From positions 1 through 64,000 of the forward strand of contig CAZWAR010000002.1 in assembly GCA_964631965.1 (NCBI GenBank): a DNA stretch of 64,000 nucleotides, written 5' to 3'. This document shows, in pieces, positions 48,723 through 58,223 of the stretch (positions are counted from its first letter, which is position 1; every line of letters begins with the position of its first letter). Source of the DNA: CAIQPS01 sp964631965 (lineage in GTDB: Bacteria; Actinomycetota; Thermoleophilia; RBG-16-64-13). A program made the position numbers and the translations under genes. Below the pieces are notes generated by a model, which worked only from the letters and a program-made list of their open reading frames with translations, ran no database searches and was not told the DNA's origin.

Positions 48723-50266
48723 TGCTCGCTCTCACGGCCGAAGAAGCCGGCGGCGCGCTGGCAATGGGTCCCTTGAGCACTGCCGTCACGGGAGTCAGCA
48801 CGGACACACGGTCCCTGAGAGCGGGAGACCTGTTCGTCGCCTTGCGGGGAGAGCGCTTCGACGGGCACGATTTCGTGGCGGCTGCGCTCGCAGCCGGCGC
48901 ATGTGGCGCTGTCGTCGATCGGCGGGCGTGGGCCGCGCGGGGAGGTACGGCCGCGGCGGGGTCGGAGCCGCGATGGAGTGAGCCCGGACAGAGCGGTCCG
49001 GGGTCGGCTGTCTACGAAGTCGACGACACCCTGGCCGCGCTGGGGGCCCTGGCGCGGGCGGTGAGGAGAAAGTCAGGTTCTCTCGTGCTGGCCGTCACGG
49101 GGAGTGTGGGCAAGACCACGACGAAGGACATCCTTGGAGCGATGGTTTCCCGTGTGCGCCGGACCGTGGTGACGGCCGCCAACCAGAACAACGAGGTAGG
49201 GGTGCCCCTCACCCTTCTTCAGATCGAGCCTGAAACCGAGGCTGTAGTCGTTGAGATGGGGATGCGCGGCCGGGGGCAGATCGCCTCACTGGCAGAGGTG
49301 GCCGAGCCTGATGTGGGTATCATCACCAACGTGTATCCGGTTCACCTCGAGCTCCTGGGGAGCCTTGAAGCTGTAGCTCAAGCTAAGGCTGAGCTTATTG
49401 GAGGACTGCGGGAGGAGGGCGTCGCCGTCGTTCCGTTGGTGTGCGAGCCGTTGGAAGCGGTGTTGGCCGGGACCGCCGGCCGCGTCGTCCGGTTCGCAGC
49501 CCGCGGCGGTCTGGTCTGCGCGAACGAAAACGCTGATGTTCTCGTCTCTGCAGAACCTGAGGAGGGGGTGGACGTGCAGATCCTGCGGGTGCGCTGGCCC
49601 GGTGGGAAGGCCTGCCTGGAGATTCCTGCGATCCCTCGACATACGCTGCAGAACGTCGCGGCAGCCGCGGCCGGCTGCCATGCCGCAGGTCTCCCTGTCG
49701 GTGAGTGTCTCCCCGGGTTCCTGGACTCAGGTCCTGGGAAGGGACGGGGGGAAGTCATGCGGCTGCCGGGGCTCTGTCTGATCGACGACACCTACAACGC
49801 CAATCCGGTCGCGGTGAGGGCCGCCCTCGACAACCTAGTGCGGATGGCGGAGCGCCTGGGAGGGAGGCCGGTCGCGGTGCTGGGCGACATGAGGGAACTC
49901 GGTGCTGAGGAGGGGCGCTATCACAGGGAGATCGGCGAGGCTGCTGCGGCGGCCGGCGTGCAAGTGCTGTGGGGAGTGGGTCCGCTGTCGCAAGCGACGG
50001 TGGAGGGTTTCCGGCGGTCTGTATTGAGGGGCACCGCCGAGACGGAGGAAGGATGGGGAGGGCACGTCGGCTCCGCGAACGAAGGCTCCCTGGTATCGAA
50101 CTCTCTCCTCCCCGGAGACGTCGTATTGTTCAAGGCCTCGCGAGTCGTGAGGCTGGAGGACATGGTGGAACGCATCGCCGGGGAGGCGCGTGCCGGGAGG
50201 TGGGCGGTACGCGGCGGCGAACGTAGAGGCGGGGCGGTCGACCAAGACTCGGGAACGCATACATGA
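48722..50266 (+). CDS. murF: UDP-MurNAc-tripeptide:D-alanyl-D-alanine ligase
   Basis: 514 residues. N-terminal uridine-binding domain (GVSTDTRSLRAGDLFVALRG), P-loop VTGSVGKTTTKD, NQNNEVGVPLTLL, EMGMRGRGQIASL, DTYNANPVAVRAAL and VLGDMRELG. It adds D-Ala-D-Ala to give the UDP-MurNAc-pentapeptide. It is longer than the usual ~450, with low-complexity insertions near residues 75-95 and a polar C-terminal tail of ~20. It overlaps mraY by 4 nt (ATGA). No ddl is present in the cluster. Confidence 0.94.
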   Translation: MLALTAEEAGGALAMGPLSTAVTGVSTDTRSLRAGDLFVALRGERFDGHDFVAAALAAGACGAVVDRRAWAARGGTAAAGSEPRWSEPGQSGPGSAVYEVDDTLAALGALARAVRRKSGSLVLAVTGSVGKTTTKDILGAMVSRVRRTVVTAANQNNEVGVPLTLLQIEPETEAVVVEMGMRGRGQIASLAEVAEPDVGIITNVYPVHLELLGSLEAVAQAKAELIGGLREEGVAVVPLVCEPLEAVLAGTAGRVVRFAARGGLVCANENADVLVSAEPEEGVDVQILRVRWPGGKACLEIPAIPRHTLQNVAAAAAGCHAAGLPVGECLPGFLDSGPGKGRGEVMRLPGLCLIDDTYNANPVAVRAALDNLVRMAERLGGRPVAVLGDMRELGAEEGRYHREIGEAAAAAGVQVLWGVGPLSQATVEGFRRSVLRGTAETEEGWGGHVGSANEGSLVSNSLLPGDVVLFKASRVVRLEDMVERIAGEARAGRWAVRGGERRGGAVDQDSGTHT

Positions 50267-51234
50267 TCAAGATACTTGCCGCAACTCTCGTCGCTCTCGT
50301 CATCGGTCTGCTGGCCGGACCCCAGTTCATCCGCTGGCTCTCGACGCGGGGCATCGGGCAGAACATCCGCGAGGAAGGTCCCGAGCGCCATATCGTGAAA
50401 CAGGGAACGCCGACGATGGGAGGCATACTCATCCTGGTCGCAGCCGGCCTACCGTACGTTATCTTCGCGGGCAAGCAATGGGACAGCCTGGCCGTGGTCA
50501 TTCTGACCTACGGTTCCGGCGCCATCGGCCTCGCGGACGATCTTCTCAAACAGCGCCGGCGGCGTTCTCTCGGGCTCAGTGGGAAGGTGAAACTTGCGCT
50601 GCAGGTTCCTCTCGTAGGCGTCGCCTGTTTTCTCGCCCTCCGCTACGGGGCCGCCGACACCAAGCTGATGGTACCGCTGGTAAAGGGCGGGCTGGAGATC
50701 GGCTTTCTCTACTACATCTTCACCTTCTTTCTCATCGCCGGCTTCTCGCATGCAGTCAACCTCACGGATGGGTTGGATGGACTCGCTGCCGGCACAGTGG
50801 CTGTGGCGCTGTTCGCATTCGCCGGCATCGCCTTTCTCCGCGGGGAGACGAACGTGGCCATTCTCGGCTCGTGTCTGACGGGGGCCTGCATCGGCTTTCT
50901 GTGGTACAACACGCACCCGGCGTCGGTGTTCATGGGCGACACGGGCTCCCTCGCGCTGGGGGCTGCTCTGGCGGGGATGGCCGTGGTCACCGGCATGGAG
51001 ATACTCCTACTTCTGGTCGGTGGCCTGTTCGTCATCGAAGCGCTCAGTGTGATGATTCAGGTGTTCAGCTTCCGCTACTTTCATCGCCGGGTCTTCCTGA
51101 TGACGCCCATCCACCATCACTTCGAATTGCGGGGATGGTCCGAGACGAAGATCATTGTCCGCTTCTGGCTCATCGCGGCGATCTTGGCCGGCGCTGGGTT
51201 CACACTGTACTACCTGGGCAACATCGCGAAGTGA
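50263..51234 (+). CDS. mraY: Phospho-N-acetylmuramoyl-pentapeptide transferase
   Basis: 323 residues, about ten transmembrane helices. Signatures: KQGTPTMGGI, the Asp-rich GLADDLLK, NLTDGLDGLA, VFMGDTGSLALGA and MTPIHHHFELRGWSE (the HHH motif). It makes lipid I at the inner face of the membrane from undecaprenyl phosphate and UDP-MurNAc-pentapeptide. The 37-nt gap before murD is among the longest in the cluster. Confidence 0.96.
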   Translation: MIKILAATLVALVIGLLAGPQFIRWLSTRGIGQNIREEGPERHIVKQGTPTMGGILILVAAGLPYVIFAGKQWDSLAVVILTYGSGAIGLADDLLKQRRRRSLGLSGKVKLALQVPLVGVACFLALRYGAADTKLMVPLVKGGLEIGFLYYIFTFFLIAGFSHAVNLTDGLDGLAAGTVAVALFAFAGIAFLRGETNVAILGSCLTGACIGFLWYNTHPASVFMGDTGSLALGAALAGMAVVTGMEILLLLVGGLFVIEALSVMIQVFSFRYFHRRVFLMTPIHHHFELRGWSETKIIVRFWLIAAILAGAGFTLYYLGNIAK

Positions 51235-51271
51235 CCCCGGCGAGACCGGGTCGTCATATGGAGGGGCCGCC

Positions 51272-52735
51272 ATGACCGAACCCCGTTGGGGCGAAGGAGG
51301 ATTTCCCGAAGCCATGGGAAGCGCTCTCGTGCTGGGCGCCAGTCGGTCGGGGGTCGCGGCGGCCGTGGCTTTGGCGAGCCTCAACATCAATGTGACCTTG
51401 AGTGATAGACGTGGAGTGGAGTCTTTACCCGGGGTGGAAGCCGCGCTGCGGGCGGGGGTTACTCTCGTACGGGAGGAGTCGCTCGCAGAGGAATGGCCTC
51501 GACCGGATCTGGTCGTGAAGAGTCCGGGAATACCGGCAGAGTCGGCGGCGGTCCTCAAGGCTCGCGAGTCGGGAGTTCCTGTGTGGAGCGAACTGGAACT
51601 GGCGTATGTCTTGCTGCCGAACCCGTTCGATGCGGTCACCGGGACCAATGGGAAGACCACCACCACCGCCCTGCTCGGGCATCTCTTCGCGACGGCCGGA
51701 CGCCCGGTGCGGGTGGTTGGCAACATCGGAGTGGCGGTGACATCCGTTGCCGGTTCGTCGGCCGCCGACGAGGAGTTGGTGGTGGAGGTATCCAGCTTCC
51801 AATTGGAGGACATCCACCGATTCCGGCCGGCCGTGGGCGTCTTCCTCAACCTTACTCCCGACCATCTCGACAGGCACGGGAGCATGGAGCGGTACCTCCA
51901 GTGCAAGTCGAACCTTTTTGCCAACCAGGGGGCGGGTGACGCGGCCGTGCTCAACCTCGATGACGCGGCGGTGGCGGGTGTGGGAGCCCGGCTCGCGGGA
52001 TTGAATGACGGGCCGCGGGTCGCCTTCTTCTCGACCACGTGGGGCGAAGGCCGGAGGTCCGTCGGGCTCGATGGGAGCGGGGAGGCTCCGTTCGCCCCCG
52101 ACTCGTGGATAGATGCGGGGTGGCTGGTGATCGACCGGGAACGATTGCTGCCCGTGAGCGACATCCTGCTGCCCGGCCGGCACAACCTGGAGAACTGTCT
52201 GGCCGCGGCTACCGCAGCGGCCGCCCGGGGCGTCGGCCGGGAAGCCCTCGCCGAGGGCCTGCGCACCTTCCGGGGAGTTCCGCACCGGCTCGAACAGGCA
52301 GGGATTGTGGACAGCGTGACGTATGTGAACGATAGCAAAGCTACCAACGTGGATGCGACTTTGACCGCTTTGAAAGCTTACCCGCAACGCACACATCTCA
52401 TCCTGGGCGGACGCGACAAAGCGTCCGACTACCGGCCCGTGGCCCAAGCCTGCGCTCGCGGCTGCAAGGCGGTGTACCTCATCGGAGAGGCCGCCCCGCT
52501 TATCGCCGAGGCGTTTGCTGAGGTGGCAGCGAGTGGCGAGGTGGATAGGATGCCCGAGATGGTCGTGGCCGGCACGCTCGAACGCGCGGTGGAGGCCGCC
52601 TTCCGGGGGGCGGAGCCGGGAGATGTGGTTCTGCTGGCTCCGGCCTGCGCCAGTTTCGATCAGTACACGAACTTCGAGGAACGGGGAGACCACTTCAAGG
52701 CGTTGGTGGCGGGTCTCGCCCGGGAGACGGCATGA
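51272..52735 (+). CDS. murD: UDP-MurNAc-L-alanine:D-glutamate ligase
   Basis: 487 residues from ATG 51272. An upstream extension of the frame overlaps mraY and is not conserved. N-terminal Rossmann GASRSGVAAA, P-loop VTGTNGKTTTTALLG, EVSSFQLEDI, NLTPDHLDRHG, VNDSKATNVDAT and LAPACASFDQY near the end. It adds D-Glu, the second peptide residue. It overlaps ftsW by 4 nt. Confidence 0.95.
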   Translation: MTEPRWGEGGFPEAMGSALVLGASRSGVAAAVALASLNINVTLSDRRGVESLPGVEAALRAGVTLVREESLAEEWPRPDLVVKSPGIPAESAAVLKARESGVPVWSELELAYVLLPNPFDAVTGTNGKTTTTALLGHLFATAGRPVRVVGNIGVAVTSVAGSSAADEELVVEVSSFQLEDIHRFRPAVGVFLNLTPDHLDRHGSMERYLQCKSNLFANQGAGDAAVLNLDDAAVAGVGARLAGLNDGPRVAFFSTTWGEGRRSVGLDGSGEAPFAPDSWIDAGWLVIDRERLLPVSDILLPGRHNLENCLAAATAAAARGVGREALAEGLRTFRGVPHRLEQAGIVDSVTYVNDSKATNVDATLTALKAYPQRTHLILGGRDKASDYRPVAQACARGCKAVYLIGEAAPLIAEAFAEVAASGEVDRMPEMVVAGTLERAVEAAFRGAEPGDVVLLAPACASFDQYTNFEERGDHFKALVAGLARETA

Positions 52736-54021
52736 CTGCTGCTCCCGTAAGAACACGGCCGGCAACCAACGGTTCGGCCGGACCCGACGAGCGGCGGACG
52801 ATGCGCCAGCGGGTCCGCCGTCCGCGCAGCGGTCGGCTGATAGAACGACTGCCCCTTCCGTTTCACCTTGTCTGGGTCATCCCTGCGATCCTGCTCGTAG
52901 TCGGTTTGTGCATGATGCTGTCCGTATCCACAGCGAGCGCGGACAAGTTTGGCTATTTGAAGAATCAGGGCATCACGGCAGCAGTAGGCGTCGGTCTGCT
53001 GATGTTGCTCTCCCGATTGGACTACGAGCGGATCCGCAAGTGGTCGGTGGTCTTTCTGGGGGTTGTGGTGTTCTCGCTGCTCCTTGTTCACATCCCCGGT
53101 CTCGCTCGTGTGGAGGGTGGGGCCGCGAGCTACATCCCCGTGGGGCCGTTCACCTACCAGCCCTCAGAGTTCGCCAAACTGGCCGTGGTGCTCCTGGGCG
53201 CACACCTCCTCACCAGCCCGCGCGTGGCGGACGGCCGCCTGCGTTCCTTCATGCTCCCGTTCGGATTGAGCGGCTTGGTCATGTGCCTGCTCGTGGCGTG
53301 GGAGCACGACTTGGGAACCGCCCTCATCATCGGCGGGCTGATGTTCGGGATGCTGTGGGTGGGAGGCATGAAGGCCGGTCATATCGGGTTGCTCGGTGCG
53401 GCCGGTCTGGCCGGCGCAACGGGCTTGATCCTCGTGAGCGAGGAACGGATCAGCCGCTTCCTCTCGTTTTGGAATCCCAGCACCGACCCGAACGGTTCCA
53501 GTTATCAACTCACCCAGTCGCTCGTGGCGCTGGGGCGGGGTGGATGGCTGGGCGTCGGGCCGGGGCAGAGCGTGCAGAAATACCAGTATCTACCGAAGGC
53601 CCGGAGCGACATGATCTTCGCCATCCTGGGTGAGGAGTTCGGGCTGCTCGGGGCCGGTCTGGTTATCGCCCTGTTCATTCTGTTCGCCGTGATGTGCTGG
53701 CGCCTTGCCCGCAGTTGCAGCGACGCCATGGGCAGACTGTTGATAGCCGGCTGCGGGATGCTGGTGACGCTCGAAGCGGTCGTCAACATCGGCGGGGTTA
53801 TTGGAGCTTTGCCGCTCACCGGGGTCCCGCTTCCATTCATCAGCTACGGTCGCAACAGTCTGCTCGTTATGCTGGCTGCGGTTGGGTTGATCCTGGCGGT
53901 CTGTAGGCGTGCGTCTGTGGGAGCGGCGCCGTCTGAAGGGGTGAGGTACGACAATGTCACGCATATTGATCGCCGGAGGTGGGACGGCAGGGCACGTGGT
54001 GCCCGCGCTGGCGCTCGCTGA
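52732..54021 (+). CDS. ftsW: FtsW, SEDS-family septal peptidoglycan polymerase
   Basis: 429 residues, about ten transmembrane helices after a ~45-residue basic N terminus. SEDS motifs: YQPSEFAKLAVV, WEHDLGTALII (family P-D-L-G becomes H-D-L-G), SYQLTQSLVALGRGGWLGVG, LPKARSDMIFAILGEEFG and LTGVPLPFISYGRNSLL. It polymerises lipid II at the septum with FtsI. Its last 22 codons overlap the start of murG by 68 nt, giving an Arg-rich C-terminal tail, an unusually long overlap for this cluster. Confidence 0.94.
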   Translation: MTAAPVRTRPATNGSAGPDERRTMRQRVRRPRSGRLIERLPLPFHLVWVIPAILLVVGLCMMLSVSTASADKFGYLKNQGITAAVGVGLLMLLSRLDYERIRKWSVVFLGVVVFSLLLVHIPGLARVEGGAASYIPVGPFTYQPSEFAKLAVVLLGAHLLTSPRVADGRLRSFMLPFGLSGLVMCLLVAWEHDLGTALIIGGLMFGMLWVGGMKAGHIGLLGAAGLAGATGLILVSEERISRFLSFWNPSTDPNGSSYQLTQSLVALGRGGWLGVGPGQSVQKYQYLPKARSDMIFAILGEEFGLLGAGLVIALFILFAVMCWRLARSCSDAMGRLLIAGCGMLVTLEAVVNIGGVIGALPLTGVPLPFISYGRNSLLVMLAAVGLILAVCRRASVGAAPSEGVRYDNVTHIDRRRWDGRARGARAGAR

Positions 54022-55051
54022 CGTCCTGTCCGCCCGCGGTCATCAGGTAGCCTTCTGCGGCACCGAGCGAGGGATGGAGAAGGACCTGGTGCCCAGGGCC
54101 GGCTATCCCTTCTCCCTGGTGCGCATCCGCGGCTTTCAGCGAAAGGTGGGGTTGTCCACCCTGCGAACACTGGGCTCGATACCGCTGGCGGGCATCGACT
54201 CCTGGAAGCTGCTCCGGGCGTTCAAACCCCATTGTGTGGTGGGGGTCGGGGCCTACGCGTCAGGGCCTGTCGTGGCCGAGGCTGCGGTCAAGGGGGTCCC
54301 GGCGGTGGCAGTGGAGATGGATGCCCACATGGGGATCACGAATCGCATCCTCAGCAGGCTGGTGGACAAGGTATGTCTGTCGTTTCCACGGCCGGACGCG
54401 GACGACGAGAAATTCGTGTATACGGGAAGGCCGCTCCGACCAGGGATGCTTGCCGCCACCCGCGACCAGGGTTTGGCCCGGTTCCACCTGGATGGAGGGC
54501 GGGCGGTGCTGGTGGTCTTCGGGGGCAGTCTCGGGTCTCGGACCCTCAACCAGGCGACCACCAAGGCCTTCGCCCAGCGGAAGACGCCCTTCCAGATCCT
54601 GCACGTGACGGGGGAACGTGAATACTCGGCGGTGGCCGGCCTGCTGGCCGAGGGGGGGGCCAACAAGGATTACCAGGCCTTTCCTTTCCTGGACGATTTT
54701 CCCCTGGCGCTCGCCGCAGCCGATGCAGTCGTGGGTCGTGCCGGTGGCTCCGTGGCGGAGATACTGGCCCGGGGGGTGCCGTCGCTGCTCGTTCCCTACC
54801 CGCTGGCCGCCGGGGACCATCAGACCGTGAACGCGAAGATGGTGGCGGAGGAAGGCGCCGCTCTCTACATTCCCGACGCAGAGTTGGATGAGAACCGGTT
54901 GGCCGAGGCGGTGTCCACTCTCCTCGACGCCGACACCAACCGGAGGATGCGAGCGGCGGCCTTGCGTCTCGCCCGCCCGGACGCAGCCGACCGCATCGCC
55001 GACGTCGTAGTAGAATTGGTCGCCGCGCATGCGGAGAGGGGCCATGAGTGA
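53954..55051 (+). CDS. murG: UDP-GlcNAc:lipid I N-acetylglucosaminyltransferase
   Basis: 365 residues. GGGTAGHVVPALALA is the membrane-side Gly-rich loop, VFGGSLGSRTLN the second Gly loop, GRAGGSVAEILARGVPSLLVPYP the UDP-GlcNAc-binding region and GDHQTVNA the C-terminal signature. The usual E-Q-N in the acceptor site reads EMDAHMGITNR, a form I associate with some deep actinobacteria. It converts lipid I to lipid II. It overlaps murC by 8 nt. Confidence 0.95.
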   Translation: MSRILIAGGGTAGHVVPALALADVLSARGHQVAFCGTERGMEKDLVPRAGYPFSLVRIRGFQRKVGLSTLRTLGSIPLAGIDSWKLLRAFKPHCVVGVGAYASGPVVAEAAVKGVPAVAVEMDAHMGITNRILSRLVDKVCLSFPRPDADDEKFVYTGRPLRPGMLAATRDQGLARFHLDGGRAVLVVFGGSLGSRTLNQATTKAFAQRKTPFQILHVTGEREYSAVAGLLAEGGANKDYQAFPFLDDFPLALAAADAVVGRAGGSVAEILARGVPSLLVPYPLAAGDHQTVNAKMVAEEGAALYIPDAELDENRLAEAVSTLLDADTNRRMRAAALRLARPDAADRIADVVVELVAAHAERGHE

Positions 55052-56450
55052 GCTAGAGACCGATACCATCAGTGTTCCCGCGCCCGACGGGCTGCGGAGT
55101 CTTCATTTCATAGGCATAGGCGGAGCCGGGATGAGCGGTATCGCCATGGTCCTGCACAGAAGAGGCTATCGGGTCACCGGTTCCGACCTGAAATCCTCCC
55201 GCTACGTCAGCCTCTTGGAGGATGCCGGTATCCCCGTCGCCATCGGTCACCGGGCCGGTAACCTCGATGGGCCCGACGTGGTCGTCATCTCTTCAGCCAT
55301 CCCCGCGCACAATGTCGAACTATCGGAGGCCCGCCGCCGCGGCATGACGATTGTTCGCCGGGCACAGGCGCTCGCCTGGCTCATGCAGTCGGGTAGGGGA
55401 ATAGCCGTCTGCGGCACTCACGGCAAGACCACCACCACGTCGATGATCACCCGGGTGCTGGTCGACGCCGGCTACGACCCCACTTTCCTCGTGGGGGGCG
55501 AGTTGAACGACCTGGGCTCGAACGCGCGCCACGGGGATGGCGAGTTCGTGGTCTGCGAAGCGGACGAGTCCGATGGCTCTCTACTGCTGCTCGGCCCGGA
55601 AGTGGTCGTGCTCACGAACATGGAACTCGATCACCACAGCCACTACCTTCATGTGGAGGACGTCGAGCGGATATTCAAACGCTTCACCGGCAAGTTGCCG
55701 CCCCATGGATTGTTCGTCTACTTCGCAGGAGATCCGCGGGTGGCGGCGCTCGCCGGGACGGTTCCCTGCCGGGCGGTCTCCTACGGGCTCGATGGAAGCG
55801 GCGCCGACTACCAGGCCCGGGCCATTGTCCCTGAAGGCTCCGGCAGCCGGTTCGAGGTGTGGAACGGCGAGACGAAGCTCGCAGACGTGGCCCTCAGGGT
55901 GCCCGGTCGGCACAATGTTCTGAACGCGCTGGCCTGTTTCGCCACTCTGCACCGCCTGGGTGTGGCGCCCCACCGTATCGTTGCTCCTCTGAAAGGCTTC
56001 AGCGGCGCCGTCAGGCGCTTTCAGCTCAAGGGCGAGCGGGACGGGGTCACGGTGGTGGACGACTACGCGCACCATCCCACCGAATTGCGGGCCACACTTT
56101 CGGCGGCCAGAGACGGCGCCTGGTCCCGGGTGATCGCGGTCTTCCAGCCCCATCTCTACTCGCGCACTGAATTCCTGCAGGCCGAGTTCGCTGAAGCCCT
56201 GCTCGAGGCCGACGTGGCCGTTGTCACCGAAGTGTACGGAGCACGGGAGGAGCCCTTGCCGGGTGTCAGCGGCAAGCTCATCGTGGACGGCATCCTGCGG
56301 CTGCAGAAGAGCAAGCCGGTGGTGTATCTGCCGCGTCTCGGCTCCATCGTGGACTACCTCGATCAGGCCACCATGCCGGGAGACCTCGTCCTGACTCTGG
56401 GGGCGGGAGACGTGCATAGGGTGGGGGAACACTTCCTGTCGCCGGCTTGA
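55044..56450 (+). CDS. murC: UDP-MurNAc:L-alanine ligase
   Basis: 468 residues from ATG 55044 with SD GAGAGG. ATG 55029 in frame lies further inside murG. IGIGGAGMSGIAMVL at the N terminus (UDP binding), P-loop CGTHGKTTTTSM, EADESDGSLLLL, MELDHHSHY, VDDYAHHPTEL and FQPHLYSR. It adds the first peptide residue. It overlaps the murB region by 4 nt if the TTG at 56447 is used. Confidence 0.95.
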   Translation: MSELETDTISVPAPDGLRSLHFIGIGGAGMSGIAMVLHRRGYRVTGSDLKSSRYVSLLEDAGIPVAIGHRAGNLDGPDVVVISSAIPAHNVELSEARRRGMTIVRRAQALAWLMQSGRGIAVCGTHGKTTTTSMITRVLVDAGYDPTFLVGGELNDLGSNARHGDGEFVVCEADESDGSLLLLGPEVVVLTNMELDHHSHYLHVEDVERIFKRFTGKLPPHGLFVYFAGDPRVAALAGTVPCRAVSYGLDGSGADYQARAIVPEGSGSRFEVWNGETKLADVALRVPGRHNVLNALACFATLHRLGVAPHRIVAPLKGFSGAVRRFQLKGERDGVTVVDDYAHHPTELRATLSAARDGAWSRVIAVFQPHLYSRTEFLQAEFAEALLEADVAVVTEVYGAREEPLPGVSGKLIVDGILRLQKSKPVVYLPRLGSIVDYLDQATMPGDLVLTLGAGDVHRVGEHFLSPA

Positions 56451-56461
56451 AAGAGACCGCC

Positions 56462-57460
56462 ATGGTTGACATGCGCGCACTCGCCGCCCGGTTGCGGGAT
56501 CTCGACAGTGTCCGGTTGTGGACCGGCGCTCCGATGGCGCCCTTCACCACCATCGGCACCGGCGGCAAGGCAGGGCTGCTGGTAACCGTGGGCACAGCCG
56601 AAGCCCTGACGGAGGCCCTGGCGGCGGTGGCTGACGCCGGCGCCGAGTGGTTCTGCCTCGGAGCCGGGTCGAACCTGCTGGTGGCCGACCGGGGATACAA
56701 AGGAGTGGTCATCAAGCTCGATGAGACTTTCCAATACGTGGAAGGTCTTCCGGCTGAGCCTCTCGTCGCCGGGCCCGGGTGCCGGCCTGTGCTGCTGACC
56801 GTCGGCGCGGGCGCCTACCTCGCCCGCCTTGCCGCTGTGGTGGCTGAAGCGGGTTTGTCGGGCATGGAACACGCGTGTGGCATTCCCGGATCGGTGGGAG
56901 GCGCGGTTGCCATGAACGCCGGTGCTTACGGATGGTCCATGCGCGACGTCCTTCGCGAGGTCCAGATCGCTACGGGCTCAGGTGTGCGCTGGGTGCCGGC
57001 CGGAGAATTGGGGTGGGGCTACCGCTACTGCCGCTTGCCCGAACGCTCGGTGGTCACCGCGGTACGCATGGAACTGCTGCCGGCCGACTGCGACGCCGTT
57101 CTGGAGTGCCAGCGGGGATACCTGCGCCAGCGTCGGGAGAAGCAGCCCCGCTCTGTCCGCACGTTCGGCAGCACCTTCAAGAATCCGCCAGGACACCACG
57201 CAGGCAGGCTGGTGGAGGCGGCCGGCCTCAAAGGACTCCGCCGTGGCGGCGCCGAAGTATCCACCGTCCACGGCAACTTCCTCGTCAACCACGGGGACGC
57301 CACGACCGCGGACGTGCTGGCGCTGATGGTGTTGATGCGACAGGGAGTGGAACGCGTGAGCGGGATCGTCCTCGAACCGGAAGTGAAGTTGCTGGGTACC
57401 TCGTTCCCCTGGGATCCCCAGGCTGGCCGGGCGTCCGATCAGCCGGCGGGCGATGGATAA
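56462..57460 (+). CDS. murB: UDP-N-acetylenolpyruvoylglucosamine reductase
   Basis: 332 residues from ATG 56462 (SD-like AAAGAGA); TTG 56447 would overlap murC. FAD-binding signatures: NTIGTGGKA equivalent TTIGTGGKAGL, LGAGSNLL, GMEHACGIPGSVGGAVAMNAGAYG, YRYCRLPE (Tyr-Arg) and FGSTFKNP with its catalytic-type Ser, then HGNFLVNHGDAT. It reduces enolpyruvyl-UDP-GlcNAc to UDP-MurNAc. The end overlaps ftsQ by 8 nt. murA is not in the window. Confidence 0.95.
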   Translation: MVDMRALAARLRDLDSVRLWTGAPMAPFTTIGTGGKAGLLVTVGTAEALTEALAAVADAGAEWFCLGAGSNLLVADRGYKGVVIKLDETFQYVEGLPAEPLVAGPGCRPVLLTVGAGAYLARLAAVVAEAGLSGMEHACGIPGSVGGAVAMNAGAYGWSMRDVLREVQIATGSGVRWVPAGELGWGYRYCRLPERSVVTAVRMELLPADCDAVLECQRGYLRQRREKQPRSVRTFGSTFKNPPGHHAGRLVEAAGLKGLRRGGAEVSTVHGNFLVNHGDATTADVLALMVLMRQGVERVSGIVLEPEVKLLGTSFPWDPQAGRASDQPAGDG

Positions 57461-58223
57461 GAGACTTCGCGAACGGCGCCGCCAGGTCAATCGGGAGCGC
57501 GGACGCCGGCGGGGCGGCCTCATATTCCTCGGTGCGCTCGTCCTGCTGGCGGTTGTCGCCTTTCTGTGGCTGCGCTCGTCCTCCGTGTTCGCGGTGCAGC
57601 AGGTGACCGCGAGCGTCACCCAGCACGTGACAGAGCAGCAGATCGCGGAAGCGGTGGCCCCCGCCCGAGGGGTGAGCCTGCTCAAGCTGTCGACGAAAGA
57701 TATCGAGAAGCGGCTCTCCGAACTGCCGTACGTCAAAGAGATCCACGTCTACCGACGGTTCCCGGATGGGCTGGATGTGCGGGTCGTGGAGCGAGAGCCT
57801 ATCGCCCGGGTGGAGACCGGGGGCCGGACCTGGTTGGTGTCGGGTGACGGGCGTCTACTCGAGAAGGTGAGCAAAGAGTCGTTCATGAGCCTGCCCCTCG
57901 TCGTGGGTTCGGGTGAGTTCGAAGCCAGAACTGGTGACCGCATCCCTCAGACGATGGTCGGCGCTCTGTCGGTGGCCACGTTGCTCGAGACGGAGGACAT
58001 GATCTCCCGATTGCCGGCTCTGGATCGGATCTCGGTGGGTTCTGGTGGCGCGGTGGTTGTGCATCTCGACGGCGGTACCGAACTGCGTCTGGGCGAGCCG
58101 ACCGATATCAAGCAGAAGATGATGGATGCTGCGGTAATCATCGAGAAGTACTTGAGGGTTGGGAAGTCCCTGGAATACGTGGATGCAAGTGCCGGAGACC
58201 GCTTGTATGCCAAGGAGAATTGA
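57453..58223 (+). CDS. ftsQ: Cell division protein FtsQ
   Basis: 256 residues. A short, very basic cytoplasmic N terminus, transmembrane helix at about 22-42 (GLIFLGALVLLAVVAFLWL) and a POTRA domain (VTASVTQHVTEQQIAEAV through LPYVKEIHVYRRFPDGLDV). The FtsQ beta domain follows with VEREPIARVETGGRTWLVS and a late strand SVGSGGAVVVHL. It recruits FtsL and the septal synthases to the divisome. Last gene before the ftsZ leader. Confidence 0.9.
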   Translation: MDKRLRERRRQVNRERGRRRGGLIFLGALVLLAVVAFLWLRSSSVFAVQQVTASVTQHVTEQQIAEAVAPARGVSLLKLSTKDIEKRLSELPYVKEIHVYRRFPDGLDVRVVEREPIARVETGGRTWLVSGDGRLLEKVSKESFMSLPLVVGSGEFEARTGDRIPQTMVGALSVATLLETEDMISRLPALDRISVGSGGAVVVHLDGGTELRLGEPTDIKQKMMDAAVIIEKYLRVGKSLEYVDASAGDRLYAKEN

